A stretch of DNA of 64,000 nt from Sesamum alatum (taxonomy: Eukaryota > Streptophyta > Magnoliopsida > Lamiales > Pedaliaceae): positions 4,712,001 through 4,776,000 of the forward strand of contig JACGWO010000010.1 of NCBI GenBank assembly GCA_034509735.1, in the 5' to 3' direction. Position numbers and translations under genes: made by a program. The notes beneath the pieces were generated by a model that saw only the letters and a list, made by a program, of their open reading frames with translations, did no database searches and had not been told where the DNA came from. Below, piece by piece: positions 10,932 through 24,536 of the stretch; within the stretch, counting starts at the first letter, position 1; each line of letters opens with the position of its first letter.

Positions 10932-12429
10932 CTACGGGATCGATCTTTCGTTGGTTCCAATACTATATAGTATAAGGTGTAGGTAGCCATTTAAGTCCCA
11001 CTTCTTGCATAGTGATTCCAGAAACCTTGATTGATCTCCTTTTCCCTACAATGGAGAAGGAAAATGGACCAGAGGGTCATTCCTAATCTTCAAAAAAACT
11101 ATGCACGTGCGGACTGTTCTTGGTACTAGGATGTAGAAAAGTCGGCTAGTCAAATTTGACGGGCTCCGTTGGTTGGTGTGATAAGGACACCGGTTAATGA
11201 TAACTATGGTCAGAGTCAAACAAGATAATCATGCGAATCCTGGGTGATGGGCTGGATATGATGGTGAGATCGAACAGCAGAGGATGGCTGGATTAGAGTG
11301 AAACTGAGTTCATATGAGCAAGTGCAACAAGTAGGACATTCTTGTAATGGTTAGAACCTTACAATGTCTTGGATTTGTTCGTTCTTTCTGTTGTATGGTT
11401 AGGATGTAGCAGCATTCATGCACGGGACTAGACAATAAGATTTTGTTTCACTTGATTCCTTTGTAAATATACTAGTGGTCTGTAACTCTATCCAGATATT
11501 GTTCTTAATCGAAGTCCAAAGTTTCTTGACCAGAATGACAAGTTTAACATGACAAAACAACCTGCAATAGCAAGTTGCAGAGTTAGCTTTCTTCTTCTCT
11601 GGGATTGAAATTTCTCTATTTGTCAAGAATAAGCCATCCCAAGGTATTGGGTAACTGTTTTATTTATGGGATAATCACAATGTCCTCTCAGATATGGGAT
11701 AATCACAATTACACGTAATTTTTTATGGTTTGGAAAATTACATTACCCTGACGTTTGTTTTCATCTAACAATTAGGTACTCCCATTAATCAAAATTCACC
11801 GTATTAGCTGATGTTAATAGAAAAAGAATGGAATAAAAATTCGTATTTACTGTCAATTGATTTATTAATGACTAATTGCAAGTCAAACAAATCTTTTTTT
11901 GACCAAACTACTATTATACATCTTCACGTGCTAATGCATACGAGTAAGTATATCTTCACTCTTTATAAAGTTAGTTTGATCAGAAATAATTTATTTAACA
12001 TGCAACTTAATAAGCCAATTGGGAGTAACTAATATCAGCAAATTCAGTTTAACTCACGGAAGGGTCTACTTGTTGATAGAAACAAAAGTTATGAGTATTA
12101 GATGTAATTTCACAAATTACATAAAGTTTACATATAATTACATCAAAATTTAGAAGATGATGGTTTAATTATCCTTTATTTATTCATCTCCCTTATGACT
12201 AAAACATCAAACCTACTATACTCATTAGTTCGGTTGAATTAATAGAGAAACACTCGTGATACATTATATCAAGTACACCGGTCGAACAACACCACAAGAT
12301 TCAAGTGGTGAATGTAAAGCTATACACTTCTAGTTTAAACGGATCATCGTTCTTGTCCAGTTCACTGAATTGACATATTTACATACATTCACAGGGATCA
12401 CATGAAAAATAAAAGCTATATCATGCTGA
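10932..12429. other. NAC 3' flank and intergenic DNA
   Basis: The NAC 3' untranslated region probably covers the first several hundred bases, but no unambiguous poly(A) signal was chosen. From about 11640 the sequence becomes AT-rich, with a GGGATAATCACAAT-type MITE-like block (about 11668-12175). No gene was seen before the stop codon of the convergent aspartic protease. Confidence 0.45.
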
Positions 12430-14990
12430 TTATTTGGTTATGGAATTGGACGTCGGGCGCTGGTCGCAATTGGCAGGCGTCCATCCGATTACATGCTTCT
12501 CATTATCATAGATCAACATTTTATCCTGCATCGATATATCTGCACCAGAAACGCAGCAAAGTGAAGGGGTGAACATTATGTCATCCGCGGAACTAAAGCG
12601 TTGTCTGTTCTTTACCTCCAATCATGTTGAAATTGCTCAATCCCACATCAGTGCCGTTGAGAATTCCCAAGCACGTGTTGCCCTTCGACTGCAAGTACGA
12701 AAATCCAAGTGTTTACGGTGTCTGATGAAGGAAACAGATGTCTGCAGGAATTAGGTTCAAGATCTTACTGAGATTATGAGATATGCTTCAGGAGGAATTT
12801 CGAACTGAGCTTTAGCTCTCCAACCGTTGGGAAAGCTCAACGATAGCGGCTTAAAGTACTTCCTGACGTCCCGTGTGCTCTTGAAAGGTTTCTTGCCTTT
12901 CCAGCAGAACGGAAGGGTGTGATCATCGGTTGCTTCTTTCAGGGACGTCCTGCTTAGTTCTTTGGTTATCTACAACAACATGCAGCATAACGGTAACAAT
13001 ATCACTGATCAGAAAAAACGGTGCTAGCGCTCAAGAAACACTGAGGCATTGTGCGTGTGTATGAGGTTGAAAGTCGAAAGTTTTGGATCAGCAAGACGAT
13101 GGGGATGTATCAAACTCACCAAAGAAAGAATAGTGTGGTAAATGTGCGAACTGAAGTACGTGTAAGAGCTCCCACTGTCGAAAATAACGTTAAGGTTCTT
13201 GAACCCTGTGCTCTTCCCACCAAAACGAAGTTCTGCTGATCCGGCTGCATAGTGCTTTCTGTACTCAGATCAACAGGTTTAGATGTTACTTAAGAGTTGA
13301 AGCATTTTTTCAGCCTAGGAAAGGATTATAGGATGCATATTTTGACTTGTTTCCATGTCCGGGGGCTGAAAGAGTACTACTTACGTGTAATCACGTGCCA
13401 TTGACGTCCATGTTACCCGTGAAGAATCATAAACATCTTCTCCAAAGAAAAGGAACCCTCCCTGCGCACTTAAGCAGTGGCCAACGACATTCTTGACTAC
13501 TCCCTGTTCACGAAGTTGTGAAACAATGCTTGATTTCCCTTTTCCAAGGCCAAGAACTCCATCCAAGGGGTGATCGGATGATCCAGGTAGCTGATCATAG
13601 CCACACCTGCTCAATATCACACAAAGATACGACTCTTTTAGGCCGTGCAAATGCACTATTATAGATTTATCCATCTATCTTTAGTAGACTCAGAGAAAAT
13701 AGCAACCTTAAAGACTCTAGTGCTAGATATGAGTACCAACCCGATAGTCAGACGAGGACTCATGCGAACTCCACTGGTGAAATTCAGAGTGAAGAAATCA
13801 TTGACCAGAACTCCAAGGGATGAACCTCCATCTGCATACTCAACTTCATAATCGCATTGTTCTTGGTTGTCACAGTTATAGTCGCCCGAGTGCAGAGAAG
13901 CACAGAGGGGATCTTTACAGATAACAAGTTCGTTGCTTGGTCGATAAAGCGGGTGAAACCCCTACAATGATAGAAATCTCATGGTGAGAAATCCCTCCTC
14001 AAGCATGAGGTTGTAGTCACTAAAATCACCCCATCACTTCCTATTTCTCTCAAATTCTAAACTATTCTCATCAGTTTGATGATCTCATCAATACTTCTTG
14101 TCCGAACCCTTTAAAATCAACAAACAACCGTACATTCTATCTATGCAATTCGTATGCTAACGCTTCATACGCTGCAGAAATAACACTGATCAAATTACCG
14201 TAGTGCAACGAACACACGGGGCATCACATTGAAGCCAAGTGAGATCACTGCCTGTATCAGGATCAAGAAAGTAGGGCTTTGGAGGGTATCCCAGATAAAC
14301 TTGCACAAAGTAAAACCTGCAAGAAACACTCTACTCAGTCATACAACCCAAACTACACCAAATGTTAACTGCATTTTACCCCTCTACGAAAACGCCAAAA
14401 GACAAAAAGTACCTTCAAACCATTGAATTTTAAAAAAGAAGCTCACTATCTCCCGCGTCAACAAGCAGTCACATTACCCATCTTTCGTTTATGGGAGTTT
14501 TTCGACTGTTTTCGCAGGGAGGCCTATTGCATTTAAACCCTCAAAGCAACAACATTCTAAAGATCATGTAATCTTGATTCTTTAGCCAAAAAACTCTACA
14601 GAATCCTAACAAAATTGACCCTTCTCCAGCAGTAACACAAGTACAAATTTTCAGAATTATCAAGAAACAAAAACAAGTATCATAGTCCCAGAAAAGGGGG
14701 AATCTGGGCTTGTTGAGTTATACCCTCTACTGTATACAGACAGAAAATTGAGTACAAAAAATCCATTCTTGAAGGATTAAACAGCAAAATTGAGGTGCAT
14801 ACCCATTGGGATAAACATTCCCATAGAGTGGGAATATGATTGATGAGCCAAGTCTATTGATTGATGATGGGCTGCTGCTACTTGAAGGCCCCCATCTCCT
14901 CCACTTGAGCTGCTGATCATTACAAGAACCTGCACATGAAGCAACCAACACCACAAAAGCTATCATAAATACCAACTTTTCTTTCTTCAT
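12430..14990 (-). CDS. Aspartic protease, nucellin/Asp1-like
   Basis: Pepsin-like (family A1) endopeptidase, probably secreted. Eight minus-strand exons join in phase to 423 aa: 14803-14990, 14199-14316, 13741-13961, 13385-13606, 13120-13258, 12769-12969, 12616-12688 and 12430-12539. Residues 4-20 form a hydrophobic signal peptide. The two catalytic aspartates sit in DTGSD (about Asp83) and DSGSS (about Asp277). The Cys-rich stretch after the first (WLQCDAPCVRCTT, CKDPLCASL, CDNQEQCDYEVEYADGGSS) is typical of plant nucellin-like proteases. The C-terminus (GNTCLGILNG, then DISMQDKMLIYDNEKHVIGW) fits the family. There is no saposin-like insert, so it is an atypical rather than a typical plant aspartic protease. 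Both active-site motifs are intact. Substrate unknown. Confidence 0.92.
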
Positions 14991-15012
14991 TTTCTGTTTT
15001 TTTTTTTTTAAA

Positions 15013-15015
<3 letters not shown>

Positions 15016-15084
<69 letters not shown>
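15016..15084. repeat. (CT)n microsatellite in protease leader
   Basis: An uninterrupted CT run of about 69 bp, 25 bp beyond the aspartic protease start codon. In the transcript it would be a GA repeat inside or next to the 5' untranslated region. GA/CT leaders bind GAGA-type BPC proteins in plants, so variation in length could alter expression; that role is inferred. The frame reading through it (Arg-Glu repeat) is not part of the protein. Confidence 0.9.
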
Positions 15085-15088
<4 letters not shown>

Positions 15089-15099
15089 GTCTATGTGGA

Positions 15100-15790
15100 G
15101 TTGTATCTACAACAATAATACCAAGCTTTTTGACAAATCCCACGTTGTTATATTATGTGGGACTTGGTCTTGTGCTCTGGGCCAATGGGATCTTTTACTT
15201 GAGAATTAGTTAAGGTTAAAAAGTTGGCAATTTCTTTTGATTCTTCCACTCATTCTTGCCTTTTCTTGGTTGGGATCTGAAAGGATAATTGTTACTACAT
15301 TATACCTTTGCAATCACAAAGGACTTCCCAAGCAAAAAGATGGATGCCATGCTTACATACTAGTTCAAGAAAAGAAGAATTTTCTTTTGACTCTTGCATA
15401 TATATATATATATATATATATTTAGGGACGAATCTAAAAGTGAAAGTTTGAGTTTGATCGAAAAATTATACTTACAAATTGGGTTTACATTGATATATTA
15501 CATGTGATGGTAATTGATAGCCAAGTGTTGTCCCAATATCAAAAGCGATATAGTTAGTGTATGATTGCGAGCAATGAAAGGATACAAATAAATTATACGA
15601 TGCAATCTAAAAATTCTTGAAAATTAGTAAAAGTAGACAACATAGTAATAGTTGACATACATTTTTTTTGCAGAAGTTATATTGATAGCAGCAATTCAAC
15701 CTAGTTTATTGATGTTAATAAACTCTGGACTTTTATGAAAAAAAGAAAACTTATCGTAAGAAGATCAACAGTCCCTAAACAATTACACCT
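15100..15790. other. Protease upstream region, AT-rich
   Basis: About 700 bp with no gene. It contains an (AT)n run at about 15398-15420. The proximal 15085-15240 part presumably carries the aspartic protease promoter (minus strand), but no convincing TATA box was identified. Confidence 0.4.
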
Positions 15791-15794
15791 ACAT

Positions 15795-15890
15795 TCAAAC
15801 AACACCTACTGATTACAGTAGAAAGACCTTCACCTACTATACAGTAGAATAACATCCAACGCATTCGATGGGGTTCAAACCCATGACCAT
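15795..15890 (-). repeat. Second SINE-family fragment
   Basis: The minus strand carries a B-box-like GGTTTGAACCCC (about 15871-15882) followed by CTACTGTATAGTAGGT, as in the 845-1000 element. The A-box part is missing, so it is 5' truncated. Confidence 0.4.
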
Positions 15891-15989
15891 TGAGAAAACA
15901 ACTTGACATTTATAATTTTATTAAAAAATTACAGAAGTTGGTAAAGTATATTGATATAAAAATTGAATATTTAATTCAATTATGCTCAC

Positions 15990-16485
15990 ACAAATATAAT
16001 GTTTCACTGATACAAAATAAACAAACTTGCATAATTGCCAAAAAATATATGTATTTTAATTAATCATAGGAATTTAATTTATATTTTTTATGATATAGGA
16101 ATATTATAAGATAATATAGAAAATAAAATATAAAAATCTAAAATATTAAGTATGAATTATGAATTATGAATTTTGTTATATAATAAAATTATTTAAATTA
16201 TTTGAAAACTCCAACATTAATTAACTTTAGATGAACAATTTTGAAAATAAATTAAAAAGGGTAAAATCAAATTAAGATTATTATAATGAGGGTAAAGTAG
16301 TCCAAAGGGAGTTGAATTTATTTACATAACGCAAAAACAGCTAGAAGCACACTGGCTTAAAAGATTTTTCTTTTAGCAATTCTAGAAACAGAAGTTGGCA
16401 TCCCAAATACCTTCAAAATGCTTTTTTGAAACCAAAAACTGAAAAACGCTTTACAAAAGTTCTCGCAAGCATTCCCTTAATTTAA
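15990..16485 (+). mobile_element. Truncated copy of ~850-bp MITE-like family
   Basis: Matches the right part of the 54150-55005 element in the same orientation. Shared landmarks are TTAATTAATCATAGGAATTT, ATAATGAGGGTAAAGTAGTC and GAAACAGAAGTTGGCATCCCAAA, ending ...TTCTCGCAAGCATTCC. The left half is missing. It lies head-to-head with the 16681-17565 copy, forming an inverted pair. Confidence 0.6.
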
Positions 16486-16680
16486 ATAGTTTAAAAACAA
16501 AAGTTATAAAAGTAAAACATACTCTTTCCAACAGTAAGCTAATAAATATTTATCTTAGAAGTTGCAAACACCCCTTCTTGCTTTGTCCATATCCAAATGC
16601 TAGATTAATATTCTTAAGATGGATAAGTCCCAATCAGTTCCATTGCAACACATGACTTTGCTAGAGAAGCTTCATTGTTC

Positions 16681-17565
16681 TTAGAGAGTGTTTGCGCGCA
16701 CTCCGAAAAAGTGTTTTTCAACTTATGGATGTTGAAAGCATTTTTAAGGTGTTTGAGATGCCAACTTTTACTTCTGGAACTGCTGCAGAAAACACTTTTA
16801 AGCCAAAAGTTGGAAGCACCTTATGGGGTGCTTCTAGCTGCTTTGGCTTTTTTATAAATAAATTCAATTTCTTTTTAGACTACTTCACCCTCATTATAAT
16901 AATTTTAATTCGATTTTATCCTTTTTAATGTATTTTCAAAATTGCTCATCTAAAGTTGATGTTATAAATTTTAAATAATTTGAATAATTTATCATTAACA
17001 AAATTTATAATTTCACATGTTTAATATTTTAAAATTTTACTATTTTATTTTCTATATTATATGATATTATTCCTAAATCATAGAAAAATATAAATTAAAT
17101 TGCTAGGATTTTTAAAAAATAATTATTATTATGTCAATTTTGTAAGTTTATTTATTGTGCATGAATCAACAATTATATTATATAATAGGAACATTATTGA
17201 ACTAAACATCCAGTTTTTCTATTAGTATTGAATATTTTAATAATATAAATTATGATCAATTTGTAAAAATTAAATATGAGATGTACTAATTGAAATAAAA
17301 ATTATTATTTTTGAGGAAAAATAATTATTATAATCAAGAGATAAGTGCAAATATTAAGGCATAATAGCTATGTTTAATACATGGGGACAAAACGGTCTTT
17401 AATCAATTAAACGTGTTTTATAAGTGCTTTTCTCCCAAACACTATAAATTTAGCTTTTATTAGCTTTCACTTTTTTTACAAACACTACCACTTTTGATTC
17501 TACTACAACTTTTAACTTTTTCTACGAAAATTACTTTTTTAAAAGTAGAAACTCTCGCAAACATT
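16681..17565 (-). mobile_element. MITE-like DNA transposon copy (~885 bp)
   Basis: Ends are GAGTGTTTGCGCGCACT on one side and CTCTCGCAAACATTC on the other, an inverted-repeat pair. The inside is the reverse complement of the 54150-55005 element (GCCAAAAGTTGGAAGCACC, GACTACTTCACCCTCATTAT, ACGAAAATTACTTTTTTAAA). The frames at 16675-16928 lie inside it and recur in the other copies, so they are not host genes. No clear target duplication. Confidence 0.65.
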
Positions 17566-17750
17566 CACTTAAAGCAGGACAAACTTCTAATTTTGGAAAC
17601 TCAAAAAACTGAACTCCCTCATAATTTTTCTAAGGCCTATCTATGTACAAGTGTGCTAAAGAAACCTATTTTTGCCACTTAAGCAATCAGGACCATTTTC
17701 CTTGTGAATGACATGTATTGCCCCAAACATCAACCAGAATCGGTATCCGT

Positions 17751-18199
17751 TTTCAGGTACTGATGCGGGTCGGATGTTGAGATATCTCGAGGGTAGTTCA
17801 AATTGCGTATTCGAAAATCTAAGAAAGAAAGAGATCGTTTGCTAATTGAGTAGTCCCCAGCAAAGACACTCCGATACTTAAAGTAGTTCGTGAAATCAAA
17901 AGAAAAGTTTATAAAGCTGGTGTGAAAATAATAAACGGCGTACCATGGCCCAAAATAGTTGTGGCCACGGTATTTATAGGGCTAGATGTCCTTTTTGGTA
18001 CCGATCCACATGGCATAATCTCGAGCTCTCAAGTATAGAGTGAATCAACGATCTTAGTTCGGGATCACCAGGTCGGGTCAGTCGGTGCAAAAGTCGAAAT
18101 TCGGATAAAAACACGTGGATCTTGGTCATATTTGGGTATTATGCCTTTTAGGGAGGGTATTTTGGTCCTTTTACAAGTCGAGTGATATATCCCCCATCA
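17751..18199 (-). mobile_element. Candidate LTR-like block
   Basis: Bounded by TGATGCGGG and CCCCCATCA (TGATG/CATCA ends), GC-richer than its surroundings, with a minus-strand TATA-like CTATAAATACC near 17968-17978. The form resembles a solo LTR, but no matching 5-bp flank duplication was found, so the ends may be wrong. Confidence 0.3.
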
Positions 18200-18649
18200 T
18201 TAGATACCCTTTCAATTTATTTAGTATTTAGATAGTAGTAAGACGAATGCACAAAAGATCGTTAGCAGATCCAAGAGCAGCTGCACATTGAATTTTGTTG
18301 GTAAATATTGCGTTTTAATATTTAAATTGTCATATGCCCTTTCATTTTTCTCCATTGATGTTGAGATTAGTGGTGTTGGTAAATGTTTATGACCATAATA
18401 TTTGTAATATTTCTTCTTCAATACACCATATTCATACGCATTTTAGACCCGCTTACAACCATTTATCCCCACTATCTCTTGTAAGTCATCACATTAAAAT
18501 AGTGGATGATTTCTACACCTATAAAAAGAGAGACGTCTACCTATAAGTTTGTTCATGTGGAGTATAAGTTTGTTGGACTTGGGAGGTTTGTATGAACTTA
18601 ACAATTATGTTAAGATTAAAGAGGAAAATAACTATTTCATAAAGATGAA

Positions 18650-19690
18650 AACATATTCAGAAGTATCACTTTAAATTCAACTCTACAAGATATGTTTGCT
18701 AAATTAGATGATAATGTGAAGGTAAATATATACATAAATGGGCAAGTGAAGCTAAATAGGCTGAAGAATTCGAGGGGATATGTTACCGAGTGGTGTGAAT
18801 GATTATGAGTTATCTTCAGGCGGTGAAGATTTTGATGATAGTGATAGGGAACGAATATAAGATGGATGAAGAAAAATATAAGGTGGTAAGTGTGGAGTGC
18901 ATGGACGCAATGCTAGGGGGTGTCAAAGTACAAATGCAACCACTATACCAGATGCAAACAGCTAGGTGCAACAGATACAACTTGGAGTATGTTTTGATTT
19001 TGATGTTATCAATGTATTCCTATAACTAACAATGTCTATTTTTGTGTAACAGGTTTCAACAAAAGGCAAAGGTATCGTGCAAGAACCTGAAATACAACAT
19101 GAAGTGCAATTGCAGACTAGAACAAGAAATGTATGACCTGTTTTTACTTATCAGTTTAAGTTATTTCTACTTTTAAAAATGACTAATTTTTTGTTTTTTT
19201 ACAGGGACATATGCCAGGTGAACAACTACAAAAGATGCAGGTATGACTATTTTGTTTTTTTGTACTTTTTGGATTGTACAGTAATTAACAAATTGTTGTA
19301 TCAACAGCTAGAAGAAAATGCAAGAGGATAATACAACAAGCAGAAACGCAATTGCATAGGAGAACAAGAAGTGTAAGTCTTGTTCTTGTGCTTATAAAAA
19401 GTGTGTTTTGTGCTGCAATTTTAAATGACTATTTTGTTCTCTGTAGGGACACATTTCAGTTGCAGAAACAGTCATTAAAAAGCCTCCAAAGCTATTTAAA
19501 AACAACACCAATAATGTTTCAACAATTTCAACAATGTCAGAAAGGAGTGAAGATCAAGGTCGTCACAAGAGCATGACAATTCAGGATCAACCCTATCAAT
19601 AGTTAAAGGAGGCAGAAAATATGTGACTATGTCAAATTTAAGCAAAGCAATGACTGAATAGAAGAAGGACAGGAAAAAGGCTTAATGATT
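18650..19690 (+). pseudogene. Degenerate ORF remnant, possibly Mutator-like
   Basis: Short coding-like pieces separated by small intron-like gaps with GT/AG borders: NDYELSSGGEDFDDSDRE around 18800, GKGIVQEPEIQHEVQLQTRT at about 19065, GHMPGEQLQKMQ at about 19205, KPPKLFKNNTNN at about 19480 and GGRKYVTMSNLSKAM at about 19610. Stops and frameshifts break them. The acidic block and the C-terminal tail remind me of plant Mutator-like transposase proteins, but no catalytic domain is visible. The assignment is tentative. Confidence 0.3.
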
Positions 19691-20024
19691 TGACTTATAT
19701 TTGACTGTTGATGCTATTTGTAAATTCTGTATTGTGTGGTGAAACTGTCTCTCTGTGTTTTGGCTGCAACTAAAACTATGGTTGGATGTATTTTAATAGG
19801 GCAAAACTATGCACAAATGCCTTTGTTTTGGCTGTCTTTTGGTGGATGAAATCGAAGGGTACAATTGAAATGAGTATGTCTTTTCTTGTCAATTGTTGAC
19901 ATGCCTTTTAATGGGAATTGAGTATTTCTTTTAATTGTTGGTCTTTTATATTTTTAGGTAGGTTCTACAGAATAATTGTGCATTTTCTGAATATTAATTC
20001 AAGTGGCAGGTTAATGTGTATAAA

Positions 20025-20360
20025 ATCTAACAGTAGACTAAAATTGTATCAGGACAAAGTTAATGAATTGAAATTAAATCAAGACAAAGTTAGTGGACTA
20101 AAACTAAATCAGGACAAAGTTAGGACTAAAAAGCACGATACTCAAGACAATAAGTCCGGTCATCTACCACGTATGATTAGAAATCCCCAAACTTATTGGC
20201 ATGTGCCTTACACATGCTAATTTCCGGCGAAAATTGGGAAATCGACCACCGAAATACCTAATTAAAGCATTTTTTCAATATAGTGTATAAAATGTGATAA
20301 TTATCATAGTTAGTGGATTAAAATTGAACGAGAGCCAAGTTAACAGACTAAAAAAGATTT
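20025..20360 (+). repeat. Short tandem minisatellite
   Basis: A roughly 27-bp unit, GACTAAAATTGTATCAGGAC-AAAGTTA, occurs about three to four times at 20035-20130. A related unit follows near 20311-20350 (GGATTAAAATTGAACGAG). The 100-aa frame through it (KLNQDKV repeats) is a by-product. Confidence 0.55.
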
Positions 20361-20419
20361 TTTTTCAGAGTTTTTTGTTACATATTCTATGGTAACTAGA
20401 GTGACATCCATCAAATTTT

Positions 20420-20825
20420 AATTACTATTGCTGCAATATTGATTTTATTTTCATCAAATGGATGTACATGAAAGAATATATATGGACCAACCCGATGATT
20501 TTGTGGCAGGCCAAGAAAGCAATATGTGTAAATTAACTAAATCCCTATACGACTTAAAACAGGCACCTAAACAATGGTATGAAAATTTTGATTCATGCAT
20601 GATTGAAAAAGATTTTAAACCAAATGAGGGTGATAAGTGCATCTATCATAAGTCCTGGAATAATTAAAATGTATTTGCCTCTATATAGATGATTAATTGA
20701 TCTTTACATCTGCTTTACATGTTATTAATGAAATAAAGTGCTTAGTAGTTACTTTGTTGCGAAGGATCTTGGCTGCGACTTGCCAAAGAAAGACTTAGCC
20801 AAATCACAAGACAAAAGTACACTAG
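20420..20825 (+). pseudogene. Ty1/Copia reverse transcriptase fragment
   Basis: The translation from 20452 carries HQMDV, EERIYMDQP-type text and VCKL-like MCKLTKSLYDLKQAPKQWYE, the diagnostic block of Copia reverse transcriptase. Downstream, in a shifted frame, is the catalytic-site relative CLYIDDL (about 20675-20695), then SLHVINEIKCL and VAKDLG. The part between MDV and ERIYM is shortened compared with intact elements and there are frameshifts, so it is dead. No LTRs were recognised beside it; the hAT-like element starts where the similarity stops. Confidence 0.8.
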
Positions 20826-22096
<1,271 letters not shown>

Positions 22097-22458
22097 ATTA
22101 CTATCTACTAAGGCCTCCTTTACTTCATATGTAGTGATTAATTGAGGATTGATTAAATTAGAATTAAAGGTGAGATAAGAGGGAGTTGGATTAATTAATT
22201 CATAGTTTACTTCGACCTGCCAATGCATGATTTAATCAAAGTTTACCTAGACATATGTGTAATAAAATAATATTATTTGTATGAAATTATAATATTACCC
22301 TTGGCAAGTTTGATGGGACATGATGAGTGAGTAACACTCTTTATACCATTTCCTGCATTCTTGTTCACATTGCATCCGCCCTCGTCTCCTGCATTCTTCG
22401 GTCTCTCCTCCGGCGCCGGTGAAGCTCCACTCTCCATCAGCAGCTCGTTTGAGTCGTC

Positions 22459-23760
22459 ATGGCTAACTCGTTCGCTTCCTCAGGCAATCCGAAGGTTAGT
22501 TCGTACCAGAATTAAAATATTAAAACTGAAAGAATAATATTTGTGGGTTTTAAAAAATATCCTTGATCGGACTGCCTATGAAGATTGTTTAGTTTACCAG
22601 TACATGATCCAGCTAATATCTCCTTGCACATGCATGGTTTCATTGCTCAGTTTTTCTTTGTATTTTTTAACAAGTTTATATGGTTCCTTAGAATATTTTC
22701 GAATTTTTTTAAGCTTCACAACTACTCTCGTACAATCTACATAGTATGGTTTGTCATACTTAGACATTGATATTATTGTGTATCTTGGGGGTCTTAATCG
22801 AATGTGCGATCGAACTTTAATGTAAAAACCCTTCACATTCGGCCATTTGTGTACCGTCACATTTTGGTTACAATTTTGGCCAGATTCCATGACTTAGCCG
22901 TAGATTCTTTACCCTTCCCTATGATGTTGTTACAATGTTATGTTATATCTACTTCCTATTTTTGTATGGAAAATTTGTGTGGTATCTTTCATGTCTATTA
23001 TTTTCGGGAAATGATATATTGATGGTGGCTTTGATGGGAAAATTACATCATCTTTCATGAATTTTACATGTCCCCTTAGATTTAATTATACTAATGTTGT
23101 CCATTGTATGCAATTCCTCTCTGCCCTTTCTTATACATTTTGACTAATTACCTCTTACTAACACATTGTTCAATGGCTTCCCTGATTTACTAGTCTCAAT
23201 TTTATATCATGAACATTGTATAAGAAAGTTTAAATTCCTCAAATTAAGTAAAAACCCTCTTTACGGTTTATTCTCCCAATTACTACATAATACAACATTT
23301 TACCCTACATTTGTGACATATGGTAGTTAATACTTCGGCAACTAATCCCTCTCAAAGTCGTTCCACCGGCAATTCTTACACGGACAACATGGATCGAATG
23401 ACTATGGGTCGTGTCCGCATATGCAAGTGTGGGAATGATCTGACTGTTCGTACATCTTGGACTAACTCTAACCCGGCCGTCGCTTCCGAGGATGCTCAGT
23501 GAAACGGTATGTGGTTGTTAGTATAAATGGTAGTTCATATGCCCGAATATCTTACGAATAATTACATTGATTTCGATAACTGCGTGACATATTTTGTTTC
23601 ATTTTGAAAAGGGTGTTTATTGCGGCGTATTTTGAGTGGATCGACCACCAATGTGTCGTAGGCGAAGGACGTTATCCCCTGTTTGTTGAAACCGAATCAA
23701 TAACCAGGACCGAATGTTTGAAGGAGTATAGATCAGAAGGTTGTCATACTTGAAGCACGG
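22459..23760 (+). pseudogene. GRF zinc-finger protein remnant
   Basis: The clearest part is the exon up to 23506, whose translation includes MGRVRICKCGNDLTVRTSWT and then, one frame over, GRRFRGC. This is the GRF-type zinc finger pattern (CxCG...RTSWT..NPGRRF.GC) found in many plant transposon-associated and uncharacterised proteins. A following exon from 23612 (VYCGVF, PPMCRRRR in mixed frames) fits the last zinc ligand region. A possible first exon starts at 22459 (MANSFASSGNPK, then a GT donor). A 1-nt loss before GRRF and a later shift make it non-functional. It lies 350 bp inside the left end of the Harbinger-type element. Confidence 0.6.
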
Positions 23761-24536
23761 GATGGTGATAAGATGTTGTATCGTTTATGCGGATTCTGGA
23801 TTCCGTTATTATCCTGATCCTCTTAATACTTTATGTTACGTCGATGATGACTTGCATGTAATGGGTTGTCACAATTAGACTTCGTACTTGGTTATTTTGG
23901 ATATGTAACTAATAACGATTATGTCTTATGAACTCCGTAATGTGTAGGAATATGTTTTTGTAGTTGTATTTAAAACATGCTGAATTATGTTATGACATGT
24001 CTTACATATTTCATATCCCCAAATATGTCTACTTAATCTTGAAACTCACCATGCCAATTTCATTTAATTCTGTCTCAGCTAGAAGGTCGTTAAAAGTGAT
24101 TCGTCAAATTCAATTGCATATAGATTGACCATATGTTGGTATTTTTCGCTGCAATGAACACCCTCTTCATAATTCAGCTCGTATATATACGAACATGTGT
24201 ACGATTTCCAACACCCATTAATCGTTCATTCAAGCTGTCATCTCTCAACATACCATCAACATTTATTACATGCTACAAGTTTCTTCACATTACATTTTGG
24301 TCTCATCATATATTCCAATTACAATAATATACAGCTTAATTGTTGATGGGAGATTTGTAATGAATTCCCACTACCAAATCCAAGAGTAGTAGGTGGACTT
24401 TTAATCCTATTATAAACCCCTCACCCCCTCATACCATTGTACTACCATATCTTCTTAAGCATATCCTCTTTTTAGTGTTACTCATGTTCCATATTTCTAC
24501 TCCACTCTGTTTTCTTTTCTTTGCTTGTTTGCCGTC

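Noticed and set aside
16675..16928. Two overlapping short frames
   Set aside because: They recur in all copies of the MITE-like family and have no conserved protein features.
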